From: Glandiceps talaboti
Lineage: Eukaryota; Hemichordata; Enteropneusta; Spengelidae
Direction of reading: 5' to 3'
Assembly (NCBI RefSeq): GCF_964340395.1
Contig: NC_135567.1
Span: forward strand, 17,910,306-17,952,805
DNA length: 42,500 nt
Below are positions 35,101-42,500 of this stretch, one piece after another; within the stretch, counting starts at the first letter, position 1, and the number at the start of each line of letters is the position of its first letter. The position numbers and the translations under genes are program-made. Below the pieces are notes generated by a model that did not search any database, was not told where the DNA came from, and worked only from the letters and a program-made list of their open reading frames with translations.

Positions 35101-38100
35101 GATTTTATTCATCAATACTTCGATGTCAGTAGTTGCATAAGCAATGCTCACATTTGATCCCTTTTATGTAACAAGGTGAAATACTATTATAATAAATGTT
35201 CTTTACTGCGACAGTTTTATTTGAATTTATAATATCTATCTCACCATTGTCATAAACCATGCTACTTTTACGACACTGTCCGAAACATGCCACCAATCTC
35301 GCTATTTCACAGTGTCGCAGAAGAAATAACAGCTCTGGTTTGCGAGAATGTACATATGCATGTACATTTTTTGTATGTGGTAAGGTGATGGTGGGGGGAG
35401 GGAGGTGACTGTAATCTATGGTATGTGCATCAATTCAATGAGAAGGGGCTGTAGTCTGTTGTTTATGAAAGGGGGGTCTGTAGTATGTGGTATGAATATC
35501 AAAGGGAAGGGCATATAAGTTATAATCTGTGGTATGAATCAACAGGAATAGACTGTAATCTGTTGTTTATATATGGAGGGGAGGGGGGGGGGCTTTAATC
35601 GTTGATATTAACATCAAAGAGGAGGGCATACATGTACAATGTATACAAATGTAATCTGTTGTCTGTATATTGTAAATGAAATAGGAGGGGGGGGGGGGGA
35701 GCTATAATCTGTGGTATGTACCTGTACATCAACGATATCAATATAGGGGTCTTTTATAATACATGTCTGGTATCGTAAAATACTAACAAGTGTAGACATG
35801 TTTCATATAATATGTATTTCAAATCACTGCCATAGCCTATATCATAGGGTTACTAAAGGAGGATTATAAATGAATTATATAATATTACAATATCTCTCTT
35901 TTCAGTGATCACGGAACAATTAAACTTTTCATTGAATTTCAACTCAGAAAATACTTGAATTTGGAGCCCCTGGAAATTGAATTTTCGTTATTTTTATGAT
36001 GCATCTCAGTCTGGATGCTAACTGTGATTTCTAACCACAGTCTGGTCAAAGTCCCCTCAATCAGCACAGAAAGTTGTTCATCCAATCACTGAACCCCAAC
36101 TGCTATAGTGACATAAACAGTGTATAAGTAGCATCCTGAGCTGACAAATATAACCATATTTGGACATTACATAACTGCCCTAACAAACACTAACCTTATG
36201 AGGGACTGTCTTATTGGTTAGAATTTTGTGATTAATTAACAAAGACATAATGTTTATGACTGTGGGTGGCTGTGGATGATTTTTAAATTTCATCTCATGC
36301 AACTTTTTGTGCTGATTGCAGGACTTTGACCAGACGTGGTTTAGTTAGAAACTACATTGGTATTGAGACTATGGTACAGAGTACAATGTACAATGTACTA
36401 CATGCATTTTGTATATAATGTTTAGAGTCTACATGTAACTTGAAGTACAATGTATGTACCCCAGACTACGACAAACATCAAGCCATGATAGTTTATACTA
36501 CATACATGTATACATCATTACATGTACCCTGTACAGGGGTGAACAAATCATTTTGTGAACTGGTGGTCACCGGACCAGTGCCTTAAAAAATCCAGTGGTC
36601 CTGCTGAAAGAATTAGTGGTCCCAGGTCCCGCAAATGTGAAACATTAAATCTTGCCTAAGAATCTGTATATTCAGACGACTTTTTAACATAGTTATTAAC
36701 AGTAAGGTACTGGTCTAACGGATCAGACAAGGTCAAATTTGTGTGGTTCGCCCAAAAAAATCGCTAGTCTGGGACCCAGGACCAGTGGATTTGTTCACCC
36801 CTGCTGTATAATAGAATATTTGTAAGTTGCATGTACATGCATCCCCCATTCATACAGAGTCGCTAGGAATGGAATGCAAAAGAACAAAACAATTGACATT
36901 TGTTATTTCACTTACAATAATGGATACAAAGAACTAAACACAAATTTGTATAACTTAACATAATCACATACATTGTAGGTACATTGTATTTCTATACAGC
37001 ATAGAAAACGGACCCCAACAACTGAACGAATTGCCACAGCAAAATATCAATGAATGGACATTGGTTTTATCAGTCAGTCAATCAATCAATCAATCAGTCA
37101 GTCAGTCAGTCAGTCAGTCAGTCAGTCAGTCAGTCAGTCAGTCAATCAATCAGTCAGTCAGTCAGTCAATCAATCAGTCAGTCAGTCAATCAATCAATCA
37201 ATCAATTAATTTATAAAGCGCCAGTTTCCACTATGATGTAGAGTTCAGAGGCGTTGTACAGTTAGAATGCTCTGGAGAATAGATATGTCTTTAGGTTTTT
37301 TTTGAAGGTGTTACCTGTTGATTTTTGTCGTATTTCCAATGGCAGTGCATTCCACCGATTGGGTGCAGCACATAAGAATGCACTGGTCAGACCTAATAAT
37401 TCAAAATTTGGTTGGATAAATCTAATCAACGTAAAATCATTAATTAGAGCTGAGCTCTTAATTCCTACACTTGACTGGTTGGTGGATTGACTAGACATAA
37501 TTTATTGAGCATACATGTACAAGTATGTACATTTTTGTGCCACTATGGATTGCTAACAACCAAATGTAAAGAACAAATGTTTAAACAACAAATTAAATAA
37601 ATGTTGAGGGTAAGTAACCACTCTTACACCATGCACAAACCAAATTAAACAAAAAATATGGAATATATACTCGTTGTTATATGTCGTTATATATGCCACC
37701 ACAAAGCGTGTCTACGTCACTGGTTCTGCTGTGTTCGTAATATGAGATAAAACGTTCAAAATTACCATTACTTTCCCCAATTTTTCTTTGATATTACTAC
37801 TACTGGTAAAATAATCATGACCAAAGGGTTGTCACTACTCGTCTAGTGACTCATAATGACAAAGGCCCCCTTAGGTCACTCGTATTTTCCTAGGCTGAAC
37901 GAAGAAAAATATTGGGGAATAACATCTAAATATTTCCCTATACCAACTATAAGTTTACCTCTGCCTTCACTTCTCAAAATAGCTGAGATCTTCCAAATGT
38001 AGCCTAGAATCCCCGAGATGAGGATTTCAAATTTTGTTTCTAGGAATCCCCCTCTCAAAAAAGACCAGGATTCTAGGCTATTTCAAATGTACAATGTAGA

Positions 38101-40541
38101 TCAGTAGTGAACATATTAAGTCTCCGAGTCCTAGGCTCTTGTGAACAAAATTCTATGGAAATATACATTTGTACTTTCGAACTATTTCACTATATTTGTA
38201 TGACATCAAATGTCAACAATTACCATGACAACCAAAATGGATTGTGCAAATATAAACATTGACGGAACATCTGTTACTGTACTTAACTCCACATAAATCA
38301 ACAGTAGCTATTACTTTTAGCAATTTTTAAAAAAATATTTACTTTGTGTCTGTCTGTGCAATTTACAAGATAACTCGGCACCCTACTGACTAAATTTATG
38401 TGCTTATAACTTTACACACTTTGTTTTAGGCAAATATTTATTTTCTGTGTCCAAATTATGAATATATGAAAATATTCATTTTCCATGTCCAAATTATGAA
38501 TATATGAAATATAAATGAACCATGAAAATGGAGAACATTTGGGAAAATTTCACTTTTAGAGACAGCATTGGTAAATTATTGATGAGGCAAAAAAATCACT
38601 ATAAACAATAAAAGTTTTTTTTTACATGTATGTCTTAGTTGAAATGTTGATACAGTAGTTTATTATAGTAACTTCTGACATTTTACAATATCAATACATA
38701 AAAAGAAGCATTTTTCACCCAGCCCTTTCAGGCTTATAACTTATATTTATAAGACATGCTGGATCAAAATTATACAGCACATCAAATATGCAGTACAGTT
38801 TTCTAGTTAAGATACAACAAAGTGTTCTTAAATTGAAACTACACAAGTACATGTATTAATTACAAAACACATGAATATTAATCATTGCATACAAGAACCA
38901 CTATGTATCTAAATAGCACTTTGAAACCCTACAAAGTCATTCAAAGTGGCACAAACTTCATTTTTGCACTCAATTGAAAAATACTTACAAACATGTAAAA
39001 CTTTGATTAAACTATCAGTGTTTTATTTAAGGGCGGTAAGTAGGTAAAATCTACCGGGGTTCCCACATCATTTTACCGGGGTTCCCCACCTAAACTATGA
39101 TACATTGCATGGGAAGCACTACCAGTTTTACCTCTTTCCCCCTTTCTGTTACCGGGGTTCCCAAACCTTAGCAAAAACACTGACTATACTAGTATAATGT
39201 TAATGTCAATGCATGTCTTCTATCACATTACAGTTGCAGGGGTGAACAAATCATTTTGTGAACTGGTGGTCACTGGACCAGTGTCTTAAAAAAATCCAGT
39301 GGGCCTGCTGAAAGAACTAGTGGTCCGATCCCAAGTCCTGCTAATGTGAAACATTAAATCTTGCCTATGAATCTGTATATTCAGATGACTTTTTAACATA
39401 GTTATTAACAGTAAGGTACTGGTCCGACGGACCAGACAAGGTAAAATTTGTGTGGTCCACCCAAAAAAAATCATTAGTCCCGGACCCAGGACTAGTGGAT
39501 TTATTCACCCCTGAGTTGTCCCTGGCATGGTTAGAACAGTGCTAGGGATTTCCTGTACATTTTTTGATACACATCATAAATTACATTATCAGATCGTTTA
39601 TAAGTTATATCTTAATACCAGGTTTGAGTTCAGGCAATTGCAAGTAATAGTTAAGTGTGCTTCAGAAAGTAGAATACTGTGAGTACCTTGTAGAAAAAAA
39701 ATCACCAAAATATGTATAAACTCAGCTTTGGCCTGTGTAATTTGTCACTGCTATTTTTTTTATTGTTGTTATTGATGAGATTATTTTGGATTTTGGGGTA
39801 CACACAATCAACAATAATCAAGGAAGTAAGATTATTGGACACACCTCCAATGTATTATAACCACCAAGCACAAACAGTGTCTTATCACATCAGGAATTTG
39901 TGACTACTGTTATTGATAAGCCCAGGGTGGCAAGTATTGTTTGTGTAAAACTATCTGGGGGTTCCCCTGCATAATTAGAACGGAACCTTTCAGCAAACGT
40001 TCAGATTTTAACATGTTTCGTTCACCCTTTATATTATTGAGGTTTTGAAATCTACGTAACGTCTTTAAAGTTACAAATTTTAGGCGAGATTCAATCAATG
40101 ATGGTGAACTTTGACATGCCAGAGATAGAACGGGGAACCGAGTGTACCACTACGAATATGGGAGTATTTCCAAGAATTCATCTACTTTGACAAAGATTAA
40201 CTAAAAAGGACAAAGAAACGGAGGTTCAGGAACAGTCTTTGTTTGTACGGAGATCTTGATATGCGCCTGACAAGCAATACACACCGTTTTGATGGTACTT
40301 CGTGAGCAATAACAACTCAGATTCAATTTCTGCAGGTGTGGGAACGGCTACTGAAAATAATCTCGTATTACGCGTAAATTAAACATAACCAGGTCATATC
40401 GATACAATTCATGGCATAATTACATTATTTCGGATATATAAATTATTTTGCATGAATTATACTTACACGCTCCTTCGCCCTTGTCGTTGTTTTTGCAAAT
40501 TGTTTGCCCAGAAAACTTTGTCTTTTGCTACCTTCCGCCAT
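21056..40541 (-). CDS. BIN1: Amphiphysin/BIN1 (N-BAR and SH3 protein), complete 11-exon gene
   Basis: The 11 coding exons listed separately join with GT-AG introns and matching phases into a 455-residue protein. It should bind and curve membranes through its N-BAR domain and recruit dynamin-type Pro-rich partners through its SH3, acting in endocytosis and tubule formation. Residues 1-25 are a basic, amphipathic H0 helix. Residues about 26-255 are the BAR domain, with LGKADETKD at 30-38, [18 protein letters not shown] at 135-152, [12 protein letters not shown] about 190-201 and YANTFQ at 205-210. Residues 254-390 are a short acidic, Pro/Ser-rich linker without an obvious clathrin box or AP-2 motif. 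Residues about 392-455 are the SH3 (LYKVRATHKY, DTDELSF, DDGWLTG, GVFPENF). The length and missing clathrin-binding insert resemble ubiquitous BIN1 and insect Amphiphysin. Invertebrates usually have one such gene. Alternative exons may exist in the long introns but were not found. Confidence 0.95.
21187..21521. mobile_element. Foldback family A copy in BIN1 intron 10
   Basis: Ends GTGGCCATATGGAAGAGGAT and its complement; TTAA at the right end only (21518-21521). Starts about 50 bases before the acceptor of the last exon on the minus strand. Confidence 0.85.
21522..21985. other. BIN1: Remainder of BIN1 intron 10
   Basis: AT-rich intron, no other feature recognised. Confidence 0.5.
21986..22087 (-). 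CDS. BIN1: BIN1 exon 10 (residues 396-429), SH3 first half
   Basis: 102 bases, phase 0. Encodes [20 protein letters not shown] and [20 protein letters not shown] aligns with the SH3 ALYDY-type motif, and the acidic RT loop (DTDEL) is intact. Acceptor TTTTGCAG, donor GTATGA. Confidence 0.95.
22138..22352. repeat. 17-bp minisatellite (CTGACCTATGTCCATAT) in BIN1 intron 9
   Basis: About 13 copies with small variants (GTCCATGT, ACCCATAT, one shortened). It fills nearly all of the short intron between exons 9 and 10. Confidence 0.9.
22420..22560 (-). CDS. BIN1: BIN1 exon 9 (residues 349-395), linker into SH3
   Basis: 141 bases, phase 0 at both ends. Encodes a Pro/Gln-rich stretch and then LPPGVLYK, the same lead-in as the vertebrate LPPGFLYKV before the SH3. 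Acceptor AATTTTCAG, donor GTATGG. Confidence 0.93.
22700..23290. repeat. Interspersed repeat with 77-bp minisatellite core
   Basis: Five copies of a 77-bp unit (TACACATAGGACTAAAGCAT, then GCATTGCAAACTCTATCCTA, CCAGGTACCTAATTATACAG) from about 22787 to 23165. Flanks CCCTTTATACTTCCTCAACTCC are present on both sides (about 22728 and 23213). Homologous to the element at 2131-2530. Confidence 0.85.
23289..23498. mobile_element. Foldback family A, right half
   Basis: Starts at the central palindrome GTTATTGTACGTACAATAAC (about 23312-23331) and runs to the right end GGCCACTTTAA. The left half is missing and replaced by the end of the preceding repeat. Confidence 0.8.
23499..25075. other. BIN1 intron 8: TG/G microsatellite and a facing repeat pair
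   Basis: A (TG)n followed by a G10 tract lies at 23738-23776. AAGGGTTTCATTATAAG (about 23581) faces AACTTAATGAAACCCCT (about 24715) in inverted orientation, with CTCCGGCTAC / CTCCCCCTAC-type motifs near both, suggesting a degraded element of about 1.15 kb. A GACTACCAA-rich segment (24095-24175) belongs to the same style of repeat as 30315-30540. Confidence 0.45.
25076..25352. repeat. Tandem array, unit about 60 bp with (TG)n
   Basis: About four units with AGAGATTACTTGCACTGG, a TG run of variable length, CATACTAGTGGTATT and ACATATGTACC. Confidence 0.85.
25565..25847 (-). CDS. BIN1: BIN1 exon 8 (residues 254-348), linker
   Basis: 283 bases encoding a low-complexity linker: [19 protein letters not shown] near the start, then acidic stretches ([10 protein letters not shown]) and YEEVHIGAQ at the end. 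No clathrin-box or DPF-type motif. Likely disordered with several Ser/Thr-Pro phosphorylation candidates. Acceptor TTATCTTCAG, donor GTAAAA. Confidence 0.85.
25918..26121. mobile_element. Small TTAA-flanked MITE, copy 2
   Basis: Inverted ends CCCTTTCAGGACTAGA / TCTAGTCATGAAAGG, TTAA at 25914-25917 and 26122-26125. Nearly identical to 19057-19253, with a short TTGTCTC insertion. Confidence 0.85.
26126..26701. other. BIN1: BIN1 intron 7, unremarkable part
   Basis: No repeat or exon recognised. Confidence 0.4.
26702..27044. mobile_element. Foldback family A copy in BIN1 intron 7
   Basis: Left end GTGGCCATATTATTATTGG, inner TTTATCATGGCTTCCTACTT arm and its complement, TTAA at the right end (27041-27044). 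Confidence 0.85.
27045..27728. other. BIN1: BIN1 intron 7, unremarkable part
   Basis: A short block at 27228-27290 (GGATCTATAGAAACACTACG, GCCCTTTATA) resembles the flank of the 22700-23290 repeat family without an array. Confidence 0.45.
27729..28010. repeat. Tandem array, unit about 75 bp, four copies
   Basis: Units share TTTCACCAGATTTTCCCCTC or GTTTACCAGATTTTCCCCTC, TGTTACCTGGGGTCCTCACT and TATGGTGCAAAGGTACTG. Confidence 0.85.
28011..28448. other. BIN1: BIN1 intron 7, part next to exon 7
   Basis: Short AACCTTTAACCTTTAACC run at 28196-28214 and a duplicated TACTAGGTGG block (28380-28426). No exon seen. Confidence 0.5.
28449..28610 (-). CDS. BIN1: BIN1 exon 7 (residues 200-254 part)
   Basis: 162 bases. 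Encodes [20 protein letters not shown] and continues to [11 protein letters not shown]. This is the end of the BAR domain. Acceptor TTTGTACAG; donor GTGTGT is weaker than the others. The split Arg codon joins correctly to exon 8. Confidence 0.93.
28688..29038. mobile_element. Interspersed element with TTAGGCCTAA ends, copy 1
   Basis: Bounded on both sides by the 10-bp palindrome TTAGGCCTAA (28688-28697 and 29029-29038). Homologous in opposite orientation to 42046-42373. Non-coding, although short open frames occur. Confidence 0.75.
29039..29516. other. BIN1: BIN1 intron 6, unremarkable part
   Basis: Runs of ATTTCAATTCA (29140-29180); nothing else recognised. Confidence 0.45.
29517..30002. 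mobile_element. MITE with CAACTGCCGACATCAG ends
   Basis: Ends CAACTGCCGACATCAGACC and GGTCTGATGTCGGCAGTTG are exact inverted complements. Arms extend inward through GTTACAAACAGG and GAATTGGATTAATAACACTT. Part of the left arm is duplicated (about 29577-29699 and 29700-29823). A second copy is at 34716-35135. Confidence 0.85.
30057..30142 (-). CDS. BIN1: BIN1 exon 6 (residues 172-200 part)
   Basis: 86 bases, phase 0 in and two bases into a codon out. Encodes [20 protein letters not shown] and then EELPSLYDR, the conserved 'EELPSLW' region of BAR helix 3. Acceptor TTAACAAG is AG-terminated but without the usual C before AG. A MITE lies only about 55 bases into the next intron. Confidence 0.95.
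30143..30537. other. BIN1: BIN1 intron 5, repeat-family lead-in
   Basis: GGGCTTGAAATTAACTTTTC at 30315 begins a dispersed repeat with GTAGTCC and GGGCTACCAG blocks that leads into the 45-bp array. Confidence 0.5.
30538..31000. repeat. 45-bp minisatellite in BIN1 intron 5, about 10 copies
   Basis: Unit ACTATGGTAGCCCCATGACA, AGAATTGGTAGTCTGTGGGC, ATGGG. Because 45 is a multiple of three, a 171-codon frame runs through it on the minus strand; it is not a gene. Confidence 0.92.
31198..31308 (-). CDS. BIN1: BIN1 exon 5 (residues 135-171)
   Basis: 111 bases, phase 0 at both ends. Encodes the near-invariant [13 protein letters not shown] segment of the family and the Lys-rich [10 protein letters not shown] turn. 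Acceptor GTTACAG, donor GTATGA. Confidence 0.96.
31455..31640. repeat. Interspersed repeat fragment (ATACCATG...TATGGAATTT family)
   Basis: Shares ATACCATG, ACAAAAACTATGGAAT, GTCACAACAACG and TTGGTTCTGCTGT with the longer copies at 33490-33885 and 37620-37900. Confidence 0.65.
31796..31982. mobile_element. Foldback element of 187 bp
   Basis: Arms of about 58 bp: AGTAGTAATACTGAAGTTAC, GTTATTGGAATCTAGTT and their complement at 31926-31982. The small loop contains GGCATCACATCATTACG. Confidence 0.8.
31984..32095. mobile_element. Truncated element with CAATCTGATT end
   Basis: Homologous to the element nested at 34858-34987 (CAATCTGATTAAAATCTG, GGCTAGATG, TTTGTTTTGTTC). The right end is missing. 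It directly abuts the 187-bp foldback. Confidence 0.65.
32109..32297. repeat. (CATA)n/(CA)n microsatellite beside the exon 4 donor
   Basis: Nearly pure tract in BIN1 intron 4. In the transcript it reads as TATG and TG repeats starting within the first 10-20 intron bases. Confidence 0.95.
32305..32400 (-). CDS. BIN1: BIN1 exon 4 (residues 103-134)
   Basis: Starts [13 protein letters not shown] after acceptor TTTTACAG and ends FTEVK before donor GTAAGG; 96 bases, phase 0 at both ends. Part of BAR helix 2. The (TATG)n/(TG)n tract of the next intron begins about 8 bases beyond the exon. Confidence 0.95.
32521..33321. repeat. 35-bp minisatellite built from exon 3 end plus its splice donor
   Basis: 23 copies plus the authentic junction. 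The unit on the minus strand is GACCTAGCAGAGGTAATGTA, then ATAATAACATTTATT. The first 12 bases match the last 12 of exon 3 with one change (GACCTGGCAGAG), and the next bases match the intron start. Some copies are shortened (AGGTGATGTTGTAATTTTATT). Confidence 0.95.
33310..33404 (-). CDS. BIN1: BIN1 exon 3 (residues 71-102)
   Basis: Acceptor TTTTTCCAG, donor GTAATG. Encodes [20 protein letters not shown] and on to NELNDLAE, matching the family's 'A..AS..L...L.EVYE..W.G' block. Its last 12 bases plus the donor are the seed of the minisatellite that fills the following intron. Confidence 0.95.
33485..33890. repeat. Interspersed repeat copy in BIN1 intron 2
   Basis: Aligns by eye with 37620-37900 over TATACCATGCAC, AAAAAATATGGAATATATAC, CACTGGTTCTGCTGTGTTC, AAACGTT, TTTGATATTACT, AAGGGTTGTCA and ACTCGTCT. 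No ends with inverted repeats found. Confidence 0.7.
33947..34082 (-). CDS. BIN1: BIN1 exon 2 (residues 26-70)
   Basis: Acceptor with a CTCCTTTTTCAG tract, donor GTATGT. Encodes [13 protein letters not shown] and the first long BAR helix ending KYIQCVK; exits one base into the next codon. The KADETKD block is a hallmark of amphiphysin-family BAR domains. Confidence 0.95.
34162..34520. repeat. 74-bp minisatellite in BIN1 intron 1, nearly 5 copies
   Basis: Unit ACAAAACACCTTGTGGTTAT, CACATACAGTCAGATGTGGT, ACTGAAGTGATGTGATGAGT, TGACTTGATACTGT. Lies 80 bp upstream (transcript sense) of the exon 2 acceptor. Confidence 0.9.
34716..35135. mobile_element. Second copy of the CAACTGC MITE, with nested insertion
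   Basis: Ends CAACTGCTGACAT and GATGTCAGTAGTTG; inner arms match 29517-30002. A different element (34858-34987) interrupts it. Confidence 0.8.
34858..34987. mobile_element. 130-bp element nested in the MITE
   Basis: Ends CAATCTGATTGAAATCTG and CAGATTTATAATCAGATTG form inverted repeats. Homologous to 31984-32095. Confidence 0.75.
35136..35379. other. BIN1: BIN1 intron 1, unremarkable part
   Basis: Nothing recognised. Confidence 0.4.
35380..35720. repeat. Degenerate array of CTGTAATCTGTGGTATG with G-runs
   Basis: Roughly 60-bp irregular period; each unit has a G/GA-rich run (up to 11 G) and a TGTAATCTGTTGTTTAT or similar block. Possible G-quadruplex sites on the plus strand. Confidence 0.7.
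35721..36528. other. BIN1: BIN1 intron 1, unremarkable part
   Basis: A short facing pair (ACCACAGTCTGGTCAAAGTC at 36034 and GACTTTGACCAGACGTGGTT at about 36326) suggests a degraded foldback of about 300 bp. Otherwise nothing. Confidence 0.45.
36534..36803. mobile_element. MITE with CAGGGGTGAACAAAT ends, copy 1, 5-bp duplication
   Basis: Starts CAGGGGTGAACAAATC and ends GGATTTGTTCACCCCTG. Both sides are flanked by CTGTA (36529-36533 and 36804-36808). Terminal CAGGGG and a short target duplication fit a hAT-type non-autonomous element; 5 bp fits hAT5-like subgroups rather than the usual 8 bp. Confidence 0.85.
37069..37207. repeat. (TCAG)n/(TCAA)n tract, the tail of the adjacent LINE
   Basis: Read on the minus strand this is a (TTGA)n/(CTGA)n tail that directly follows GGCGCTTTATAAATTAATTGA, the usual arrangement at non-LTR 3' ends. 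Confidence 0.9.
37208..37498 (-). pseudogene. 5'-truncated LINE fragment, reverse-transcriptase C-terminus
   Basis: Minus-strand frame 37498-37262 ends with [18 protein letters not shown] and then [14 protein letters not shown] before a stop. This is the conserved C-terminal signature of non-LTR retrotransposon proteins ('APxLWNSLPxxIR...FKxxLKTxLF'). A 3' UTR with GCGCTTTATAAATT and a tetranucleotide tail follow. Severely 5'-truncated, so not autonomous. Confidence 0.85.
37620..37900. repeat. Interspersed repeat copy in BIN1 intron 1
   Basis: Same family as 33485-33890 and 31455-31640. Confidence 0.7.
37901..39231. other. BIN1: BIN1 intron 1, mostly unremarkable
   Basis: TACCGGGGTTCCC motif three times at 39050-39160; a TAGCCTAGAATCC facing pair (38000 and 38065). 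No exon found. Confidence 0.4.
39237..39513. mobile_element. MITE with CAGGGGTGAACAAAT ends, copy 2, 5-bp duplication
   Basis: Homologous along its length to 36534-36803, same orientation. Flanked by AGTTG on both sides (39232-39236 and 39514-39518). Confidence 0.85.
39519..40440. other. BIN1: BIN1 intron 1, near exon 1
   Basis: No repeat or exon recognised. Confidence 0.4.
40467..40541 (-). CDS. BIN1: BIN1 exon 1 (residues 1-25)
   Basis: Starts at the ATG in CAACATGGCGGAAGG and ends GAGCGT before the donor GTAAGT; phase 0. Encodes the basic N-terminal helix ending TTTRAKER, the counterpart of the H0 helix that inserts into the bilayer. Intron 1 after it is about 6.4 kb. Confidence 0.93.
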
Positions 40542-40620
40542 GTTGGAAGTCCCTTTCTGAATACGCATGCGCATACGTATGTGACTGGTGCATTGTGGGT
40601 ACGGAATCTTCTTAATGCAC
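40542..40620 (-). promoter_or_regulatory. BIN1: BIN1 core promoter/5' UTR with NRF1-like and YY1-like motifs
   Basis: On the minus strand, TATGCGCATGCGTA (40562-40575) matches the NRF1 palindrome YGCGCAYGCGCR closely. CCCACAATGCACC lies just upstream. The start codon itself sits in CAACATGGCGGAAGG, a YY1-type AANATGGCGG site overlapping an ETS CGGAAG core. No TATA box. This is the pattern of a broadly expressed TATA-less promoter. Confidence 0.5.
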
Positions 40621-41591
<971 letters not shown>

Positions 41592-41869
41592 ACTGGCCAT
41601 ATGGGTGAGGGTTTAGTATTTATTTTGGATTTTTAATTTATAAATCTATTTTACATGGCCTCCTACCTGAAAAATCAATGGGAGACAGCATAGATCAAGT
41701 CTGTTTGTAACTCAATACAAACCAAAAAGCTAAACAAGTGTAATAAGTTTGTTATAGTACGTACAATAACAAACATTTTATACATTTTTAAATCTTTTGC
41801 CATTTATTAAGTTACAAATAAGGACTTGGTATAGGTTGCCTAAATCCTCATCAATATGGTGACTTTAAG
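41592..41869. mobile_element. Foldback family A copy with internal deletion
   Basis: Left end ACTGGCCATATGGGTGAGG, centre GTTATAGTACGTACAATAAC, right end CCTCATCAATATGGTGACTT plus TTAA (41866-41869). Shorter than other copies because part of the right arm is missing. Confidence 0.8.
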
Positions 41870-42045
41870 GTAATGTGATTCTTTCCGTGAATGATTCTCT
41901 GAAGTGTTTTTTTTTCATACGAGATTCTTAAAAAGTGAATAAGGAAAGTTAACTATAAAAAAAACCTTGTAGGCCTTTTCTCGTATCAGTATATTTTTGT
42001 TAAAAATAGATCAATGAATAAATAAAAAAATGAAAAATAAATAAA

Positions 42046-42373
42046 TAAGGCCTTAAAAATAATTGTTTGGTTCCGGTTACTCGATCCCACCTAGCTTTTC
42101 ACTGCCGACCCTAACCTTTTTTTTACGTATTCAAGGAAAATAATAATAAAATCGCAAAAATTGTGAAGTCTCACAATATAAAACCGTTCTTCGAATCTGT
42201 AATGGCTGTACATCTGATTGGAAGAAATAAACAACACAGAGACCATTTAGAAAACAATGGAAAACCTGCACTTGACACTCACACAGAAATAAAATAAAAT
42301 AAAGAATCAACCTACCCCCACCTATTCTAAAATTGAGCGTAATCGAAACCACACATTTTTTTATTAGGCCTAA
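42046..42373. mobile_element. Interspersed element with TTAGGCCTAA end, copy 2
   Basis: Inverted relative to 28688-29038; shares CTGTAATGGCTGTACATCTG and CCTACCCCCACCTATTCTA blocks. The right end TTAGGCCTAA is intact (42364-42373); the left end is degenerate (AAGGCCTTAA). Confidence 0.75.
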
Positions 42374-42500
42374 ATAAATAAATAAATTCAAATGTATAGA
42401 TAATTTTGATATCAGAAAAGATTGCTACATTCTTCACTGGTTCTCTGACTTGATACTCTGAAAATAATGTGTCACCGCAAGTGATGAGTGGTAGATAGTG
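42374..42500. other. Window edge, nothing recognised
   Basis: No supported feature. Confidence 0.4.

Noticed and set aside
37031-37241. [10 protein letters not shown] repeat frame
   Set aside because: It is the TCAG/TCAA tail of a LINE.
39286-39474. 62-codon minus-strand frame
   Set aside because: Inside the CAGGGG MITE; the homologous copy at 36534 does not preserve it.

Overview
This is an AT-rich, intron-rich animal nuclear DNA window packed with microsatellites, minisatellites, foldback/MITE-type DNA transposons and degraded non-LTR retrotransposons. Spliced genes with GT-AG introns, an invertebrate-style single amphiphysin/BIN1 gene and a Fuseless-like membrane protein gene point to a marine invertebrate. 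A hemichordate, echinoderm or cephalochordate is possible and a lophotrochozoan is not excluded; the sequence alone does not settle the species.

Layout. Positions 1-11,100 are gene-poor. They hold one orphan C-type-lectin-like exon (minus strand, 1733-2018), a TA-flanked MITE (480-847), several tandem arrays (one with tRNA-like Pol III boxes), a shuffled segmental duplication (4975-5990), and a 4.27-kb stretch flanked by inverted repeats (6422-10691) that contains another MITE and a broken LINE fragment. A TATA-box-preceded, apparently intronless gene for a multi-pass membrane protein resembling Fuseless lies on the plus strand at 11342-12541. Positions 12.5-21 kb are again repeats only.

The right half, 21056-40541 on the minus strand, is one complete gene that I could join exon by exon. 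It encodes a 455-residue amphiphysin/BIN1 protein: N-terminal amphipathic helix, BAR domain, short acidic/Pro-rich linker and C-terminal SH3. It has 11 coding exons, all with GT-AG junctions and matching phases. Its start codon lies in a TATA-less promoter with NRF1-like and YY1-like motifs, and a long (GA)n tract sits about 450 bp upstream. The introns are crowded with mobile elements and arrays.

The most striking observation is in intron 3 of that gene. A 35-bp minisatellite of 23 copies is built from the end of exon 3 plus its own 5' splice site, so the true donor is followed by some two dozen decoy donors, each of which would lead straight into an in-frame stop. Other patterns worth a look are a (TATG)n/(TG)n tract beginning within a few bases of the exon 4 donor, two minisatellites of different unit length grown from the same seed sequence, a MITE family with a 5-bp target duplication, and an abundant foldback family with a perfect 20-bp central palindrome. 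No bacterial-type system, CRISPR array, rRNA or intact tRNA gene is present.
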